From Karstenula rhodostoma CBS 690.94 (taxonomy: Eukaryota > Ascomycota > Dothideomycetes > Pleosporales > Didymosphaeriaceae), in NCBI GenBank assembly GCA_010093485.1, contig MU001501.1, positions 637,052-701,051 of the forward strand: a DNA stretch of 64,000 nt, in the 5' to 3' direction. The first letter of the stretch is position 1. Each line of letters begins with the position of its first letter. The position numbers and the translations under genes are program-made. The notes below the pieces were generated by a model that did no database searches, was not told where the DNA came from, and saw nothing but the letters and a program-made list of their open reading frames with translations. Shown piece after piece: positions 59,307 to 64,000 of the stretch.

Positions 59307-60545
59307 TCACTCTGCGACAGTTTTCCCGAAACGACCGCTCCTCCTGAGCGACGGAGGGGAATTTGGCGCTGGCGCTGGCGCCGGGACGGGCTGGACCTTC
59401 TTTGGACGACCTCTAGGTCGCTTTGCGGGTGTAGCAGTGGCTGGCGCCGCGGCTGGTGCGGCGGCTGGTTGGGCGTTAATGGTGCGCAGGGCAGCCTTGA
59501 TGTCATTCAAACGGTCGCCCATAGCATGGTCCTCCAGATTACGGAGAAACTGCCTGTATTCGAGTATGTCATCCTCTTCGTCCGCGCGGAAGAACTTGAT
59601 CCTCTCCATACAGTATTCTTGCGTGTCGGCTTTGTACCAGTGCACCCAGAGACAGATTATGTAGCCATCAAAGCTTGCAGAGAAGTGAGCGATATTCAGC
59701 GGATCGGGCTCGGCGGCGCTATTGGATCCTTGTGCAGTGCGGAAGACGGAGCGAAGGTATTCGTTAATGGTAGCGCCATCGCGCGCGCCTTGCATATCAG
59801 CCTTGTAGAGGCTTCGGTCCTGCTTGCATTGCACAGTGAACCAGGGGAATAGCATGAGGTCAAGTAGCGCCATGGAGAAGAGGTTCTGAGTGCGAGGATT
59901 GCGCACTTCCTTGGTCGCAATGCAACGTTCCTCGTCAGTTGTGAAAGAGACCGAGGCTCCATCCGTCATCAAGCCTTTGCGGTAGCCGTTGCAAATAGCT
60001 GGGCGGGCCTGCTCGAAATGCTGAGCGGGCATGACATCGGTTGCGCTCGGGAGGAAGTTCACGCTCAACTGCACATTAGAGTGGCGATCAGTCCAAGGAT
60101 GACCTCCTGCTTCGTCGTGGGCGGCAAGGGCGAGATCTGCACCCAAAATCCTGTTCGAGTGCTCTTCATGGCCCTCGCGGGCCATGTGAGCGTTGCCCGC
60201 CATGTGCGAGGCACTTGGAGAGGCAACGGCTCTCAGAGTACCTCTGAGCTGGGTGACGAGGGCCTGGACGGACTCAGGCGGAGACGTGCCCCGGTCGACC
60301 ATGATGCCTGACAATGCTAGCTTCTCGAGCATCGCAAATTTTGTGGACATTTCGTGGGAATTGTCGCTTGCTGCAGACAAAGAGCCTGAACGTAGACGGG
60401 TGTCTGCTCCGGCGGCGGCGAATTCGTCTTGCAGCTGCGAGAGATTGTCCGCTGTCAAAGGCCAGGCCTGACTGTTAAAGCCAGAGGTACGTGCTAGGAA
60501 GGAGGGTCCCTCGCGGGAGGGAGAAGGCTTGCACTTGGGAGGCAT
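59307..60545 (-). CDS. Unknown protein with central conserved-looking domain and C-terminal AT-hook
   Basis: One exon, 412 residues from ATG 60545 (MPPKCKPSPSREGPSFLART). Residues about 120-360 look folded: RPAICNGYRKGLMTDGASV, RNPRTQNLFSMALLDLMLF, PWFTVQCKQDRSLYKADMQG and HFSASFDGYIICLWVHWYK. Then YCMERIKFFRADEEDDILEY and FLRNLEDHAMGDRLNDIKAA. This order (beta strand with x-V-x-x-K, then helix, then strands) recalls the fungal DUF7924-type proteins, which some relate to PD-(D/E)XK nucleases; that link is only an inference. An Ala/Pro linker leads to PAKRPRGRPKK, a clear AT-hook, so nuclear DNA binding at AT-rich minor grooves is likely. Confidence 0.65.
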   Translation of the reverse strand: MPPKCKPSPSREGPSFLARTSGFNSQAWPLTADNLSQLQDEFAAAGADTRLRSGSLSAASDNSHEMSTKFAMLEKLALSGIMVDRGTSPPESVQALVTQLRGTLRAVASPSASHMAGNAHMAREGHEEHSNRILGADLALAAHDEAGGHPWTDRHSNVQLSVNFLPSATDVMPAQHFEQARPAICNGYRKGLMTDGASVSFTTDEERCIATKEVRNPRTQNLFSMALLDLMLFPWFTVQCKQDRSLYKADMQGARDGATINEYLRSVFRTAQGSNSAAEPDPLNIAHFSASFDGYIICLWVHWYKADTQEYCMERIKFFRADEEDDILEYRQFLRNLEDHAMGDRLNDIKAALRTINAQPAAAPAAAPATATPAKRPRGRPKKVQPVPAPAPAPNSPPSLRRSGRFGKTVAE

Positions 60546-62006
60546 GAGCAAGGAATGAAAGGCGGCTGGCGGTGTGGAATATGGGCGGTGTTGCGGGTGA
60601 ACGAGCGCAGCCTTTGCCGATGAGAGAGAGAGGCGAGCAGGCCGCTGTGCGACGCTCCAGGCAATCGCGCTGTGAGGGCAGCCTAGGATTGATTAGCGTG
60701 GGACTTTTCAGTCGCATCGGACACGCGTACCTTGCAGAGATATCGACGGTGGAGAAGGATGTGAGCTGTCAGGAGTCTGTTGGACTGGGTATCCCGCGGA
60801 GCCGGCTCTGTTTTCGAGCTGTCGGTTGCGCGTCTGGATATTGGCTTTCGATTAACCTCGCAGTTCCTACACCATATCAGAATCTCTGCTGCGAGAGCCT
60901 CGACGTTGACACGCGTTGCGAGAGTGCCGCGGATGCGCAAAACTAGTATGCAATAACAGAAGAGTTCGACCCTGCTTTGGATATGCTCAGTCTCCCATAG
61001 GATCACCAATTCATGAGAGCTGCGCAACTCAAGCATCTCCGATTGGCTAAAAACAAGCTTCTGGGCGAAATTTCCAGAAGAGTCGTAGTCGCAGCGGTGC
61101 ACCGTTGCCCATCGAATCGGTGGTACCATTCCAACATCGCTTGCCCCGTACGCTTCTATATCCTATAATGAGGTTGGCGTGTAATATTTCCTGAACCAAG
61201 GCACGACCCTTGGGGTTGATTCACTCCAGACGGCAGTTTGCGCTGTGGAACTTTTAGCTGATCGTCTACCGCTGTTTACCATGCCTTTGCCCGGGCATCG
61301 TTCCATCTACCACATTGGTCTGTTCGTGGAATCTTGGATTTCTGCTCGAACGGAAAGACTTGAAGGACATGTGCTCGGCGTGGACAGCGCAGGTGGCCAA
61401 CCGAGCGTTGCGACAACGATCCTGTGCTCCACGCGCCACGGATCAACAACCACCGACGCTGGTACGTTGAGAGACGATACTATTTTACCTGGTGGGGTTT
61501 TGTAGAAGGCGGACGTGGACTGCGCGACTGTGACGACTCATGAACAATTACATGATAGTGCGGATTCTGGAGGACAGGGCGAGTGGTGCGACGCCAGTGG
61601 TCGTTTTACTTGAGCACGTATTGATGGGTGCGTTGGCAGCATTTACAAAAGTCAAGAATAGTCAGGATGGTGCGGTTGAGAACGGCAAGAGAAAGAGGTG
61701 AGAGATTGACACTTTTTCGGGATGATTCCATGCTATGCGGAACGTTGTGCAGCAACCATGTGAATTCACATGGCTCCCAGATGCGCCCGATGTCTTTGAT
61801 GGTTGAATCACAATGCAGACGTGCCTCAACTTTCACAATGTCAGCAGTAAGCCTACAACACCAGACTATCCTTACATATTTCTCCTCACCGACATTCCAG
61901 TTCAGACAACCTAGATTCTCCACCTTCAAAAGAACAACCCAAAAACAACCTTCAACGAATTCACACACAATACTCTCCAAGCTGTATCTTTTTCTAAACT
62001 TTGCAG
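60546..62006. other. Intergenic region, 1.5 kb, with a possible small gene fragment
   Basis: Divergent spacer between the AT-hook gene and the zincin gene. At 61281-61505 a plus-strand frame begins MPLPGHRSIYHIGLFVESW, a phrase like the start of a family of small unknown fungal proteins; it is cut short and may be a remnant. A good splice acceptor (CTAAAC...TTTGCAG) ends at 62006, exactly before the zincin ATG, so a non-coding or coding first exon of that gene may lie here. Confidence 0.4.
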
Positions 62007-63818
62007 ATGTTTGGTGCTTCAATCCACATGCAAAGTGTGGAAATCGTAATGCAGGACGTTTTCGAGAACCAGCCGCAGACCATCGAGGCGACAGGTATCC
62101 TCACCTCTCACGAGGAGCCGGCATCTTTTCCGTCCCCAAGCGGACTCGCAACGGACGTAATGCATGATAGAAAGCGGAAGGCCAACGCACAGGCCGGAGC
62201 CACTTCGAAGAAATCGAAGACTAGGCAGAATCAGTACGAGGGCATCATTCGCTCTGAAAAAGAGTACACGAATCATTTGCTGAACGACTGGTGGGACTTC
62301 GATATTGTATTCTCAGGCCCAAACGAAGCTCACGTTCTCAACAGTAACGTGGCGTTCATTGACTTCGATCCCGATCAGTGGCGACATGGAGATCTTCGCT
62401 CAGGGAACGACGAAATTGCTCCGGTATTCGCTCGAGAGAATTGGCTCCTGGAGGGCTTTGTCAAAAACCCAGACCTTGTTTGGTGGAGAATGGAGTCAGC
62501 GCTAAGGATGGCATCGCTGTTCCTGACGGTGCCACAGGCTGCATGGGCTTACCTGCCACTGGTGGTGGACGAGCCCCTTGATTGGCATGGAGGAGGAAAG
62601 ATTCTCTCCTACGATAGCCAAGAAAGAATCTCTAAGCTGACACCAGAAGAAGCAGCATCCCTCGCTAACAACCTCAAGCTTGTTGGCCAACGTTTCGCCG
62701 CACTTGCAGGCAAGGTTAAGTTCACATTCGCGACGTTCGGTAAGATGCACCACTGGCCAGCTGACGAGGAGAACTTCGCATTGCCCAAAACTGACGCTTG
62801 GTCTGATATGCCAGGACCTCAGATTCATGGCGCTCATCATGGACCAGGTGAGCCGTATCTTTCGGAGATCTATGTAAAAGGCGATCCTGCTGAGCTCGAA
62901 GCGTGCCAGAACTCCCACAGGATCATCCTCAACGGTTCGTACGCGGAATGGTTTCAATACGACGCGAACAAAATGACTGCCACACAGATTGCCCGCACTC
63001 TGTTCACCTTCGGCATCACTCTCATGCACGAGCTGTCACATGCGCTCTATTGCCAAGAAAAGCATCCAGAGATCTTTAAGTCAGGGAAGTACACCAACTA
63101 CGATGAGCCGCACATGTTCACTGACATGAACGGACCAGAAATCGGGAGCGCGATGGAGCGCAGGCTCTTCGGCCACCCATGGCAAGCGAGTGTGCATCCA
63201 GAACGAGGCGCCGAAATGGAAGCCATGCACGTTCCGTGTACTTGGGATGAAGGTCATCTGATCGTTGGGAAAGCTCACGTCGCTAATTACATCGAGCCGA
63301 CCTGGTGCTACGAGTTTTTGACCAAAGAAAAGTGGCAGAAAATTCGCAGCATTCCGCTGGAGAACAGCAGGAACTGCTGCAATTGGCCGTCGTTCAGGGT
63401 GCACGCCCGGACCAAACAGCCGAGCATTAAAGCCTGGTGGGAGGCGAAGAAAGCTGGCAAGAAGACTAAATCCATGCCTAACTTCGATTGCGACCCCCGC
63501 TTAGACGGATGGGAGATAGTCTTTGGCATCGAGAACCAAAACGTTGACGGGACCTGGGACACAAACATCAGCGCCTATGATGAGCAGGCCACCGCGGTCC
63601 TGACGTTGGACCAGGAATTCCTCGAGTGGAAGGTTCAAGAGGCCCGAAAAGCAAGGGCTAAAGAAATGTCCTCGGGGTCCCCGCAAGAATCTCGTGAGCA
63701 GAATTCAAACAGCAACGTCGTTCCCACCATCCCACTTCAGCTCTGGAGAATGCCCGCGACTCAAGAAGATACCCCTAGCCGCCCCGCAAGCGGGGAAGGC
63801 CTCGGATGCTTCCTGTAG
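62007..63818 (+). CDS. Uncharacterised zincin-type metallopeptidase-like protein (HELSH), probably nuclear
   Basis: As one frame it gives 603 residues from ATG 62007. A bipartite basic stretch (DRKRKANAQAGATSKKSKTR, about residues 53-72) is a likely NLS. The active-site helix is TFGITLMHELSHALYCQEKH: H341, E342 and H345 form HExxH. A second helix GPEIGSAMERRLFG follows 33 residues later; E378 could be the third zinc ligand, as in gluzincin-like folds (E-x-G-x-A-x-E pattern). Before it lie a helical region with WWRMESALRMASLFLTVPQA and a beta region. A Trp- and Cys-containing part follows (NYIEPTWCYEFLTKEKW, NCCNWPSFRVHART). I do not recognise the family. The stop at 63816 may not be the real end, because a coding-like frame with an AT-hook overlaps it. 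Confidence 0.65.
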   Translation: MFGASIHMQSVEIVMQDVFENQPQTIEATGILTSHEEPASFPSPSGLATDVMHDRKRKANAQAGATSKKSKTRQNQYEGIIRSEKEYTNHLLNDWWDFDIVFSGPNEAHVLNSNVAFIDFDPDQWRHGDLRSGNDEIAPVFARENWLLEGFVKNPDLVWWRMESALRMASLFLTVPQAAWAYLPLVVDEPLDWHGGGKILSYDSQERISKLTPEEAASLANNLKLVGQRFAALAGKVKFTFATFGKMHHWPADEENFALPKTDAWSDMPGPQIHGAHHGPGEPYLSEIYVKGDPAELEACQNSHRIILNGSYAEWFQYDANKMTATQIARTLFTFGITLMHELSHALYCQEKHPEIFKSGKYTNYDEPHMFTDMNGPEIGSAMERRLFGHPWQASVHPERGAEMEAMHVPCTWDEGHLIVGKAHVANYIEPTWCYEFLTKEKWQKIRSIPLENSRNCCNWPSFRVHARTKQPSIKAWWEAKKAGKKTKSMPNFDCDPRLDGWEIVFGIENQNVDGTWDTNISAYDEQATAVLTLDQEFLEWKVQEARKARAKEMSSGSPQESREQNSNSNVVPTIPLQLWRMPATQEDTPSRPASGEGLGCFL

Positions 63819-64000
63819 AAGGTGGTGGTGACGGTAAAAACCAGGCTGGGACGGTCGAAGGAACTCGCTCTGGACCGACTACTCCACGAGCACCCCACGT
63901 GCCAGGAGAACCACACTGGGCTGCAACCCAAGTATCACCGGGTAACATTATCTACACACCTCGTAGTCGGCGTAAAGTCCATGCCGAGCTGCCCCCTGAC
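63779..64000 (+). CDS. Probable last exon or shifted frame of the zincin gene, with AT-hook; runs off the edge
   Basis: A second frame is open for 74 codons from just after a CTAG acceptor at 63778 to the window end. It codes PPRKRGRPRMLPVEG near its start, containing the AT-hook core RGRP with flanking basic residues (63785-63805). It goes on with a Gly/Pro/Thr-rich stretch and IIYTPRSRRKVHAELPPD. It cannot be joined to the zincin frame with a strong donor in the right phase: GTGAGC at 63695 has the wrong phase, and a GTCGTT donor at 63718 has the right phase but is weak. It could instead be an exon of the same gene after a sequencing frameshift, or an exon of another gene. Confidence 0.45.

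Overview
The window looks like nuclear DNA of a filamentous ascomycete (Pezizomycotina; Dothideomycetes is my guess, not proven). Genes are split by short introns (about 44-110 nt) with GTRNGT donors and CTRAC-like branch sites. They encode recognisable fungal proteins such as the PalB calpain of the ambient-pH pathway, a Kes1-type sterol/lipid carrier, a Pho84-type phosphate permease, Mtm1, CCT7 and ribosomal protein L12. Genes lie on both strands in no operon-like order, as expected for a eukaryote.

Layout: 0-10 kb holds a peroxisomal carrier (5' part only), palB, an OSBP-family gene and an RBR ubiquitin ligase. 10-15 kb holds two Ser/Pro-rich, predicted GPI-anchored secreted proteins. Between them lies a 10-N gap flanked by two 367-bp near-copies of the first gene's 5' end, probably an assembly artefact at a GA microsatellite. 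15.7-17.8 kb is the phosphate permease. 18-23 kb holds three consecutive single-exon genes for charged, low-complexity, probably nuclear proteins, separated by minisatellites. One unit of the second minisatellite is loaded with C-to-T/G-to-A changes. 23.9-36.3 kb is a housekeeping block: an ASPM-like CH/IQ protein, an ELYS-like nucleoporin, Mtm1, an F-box protein of the Hrt3/FBXO9 type, CCT7 and a short F-box-like protein.

36.3-45 kb is gene-poor. It holds a decayed amino-acid transporter with stop codons and a frameshift, an acidic unknown protein, a SLAC1/Mae1-type transporter and AT-rich spacer. 45-54 kb holds a Tna1/Dal5-type permease, a GH20 hexosaminidase, a GT8 glycosyltransferase and RPL12. 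55-64 kb is rich in unknowns: a WW-like protein, an acidic protein with one C-terminal membrane segment, an AT-hook protein and an uncharacterised nuclear-looking zincin (HELSH motif). The zincin's true 3' end seems to run off the window in another frame and to carry an AT-hook.

I see no secondary-metabolite cluster, CRISPR array, rRNA or tRNA gene. The signals most worth following are the putative nuclear zincin, the three-gene block at 18-23 kb, and the RIP-like mutation seen in both a minisatellite unit and a transporter pseudogene. Exon limits were set by eye from splice signals and frame continuity; alignments and RNA data were not available.
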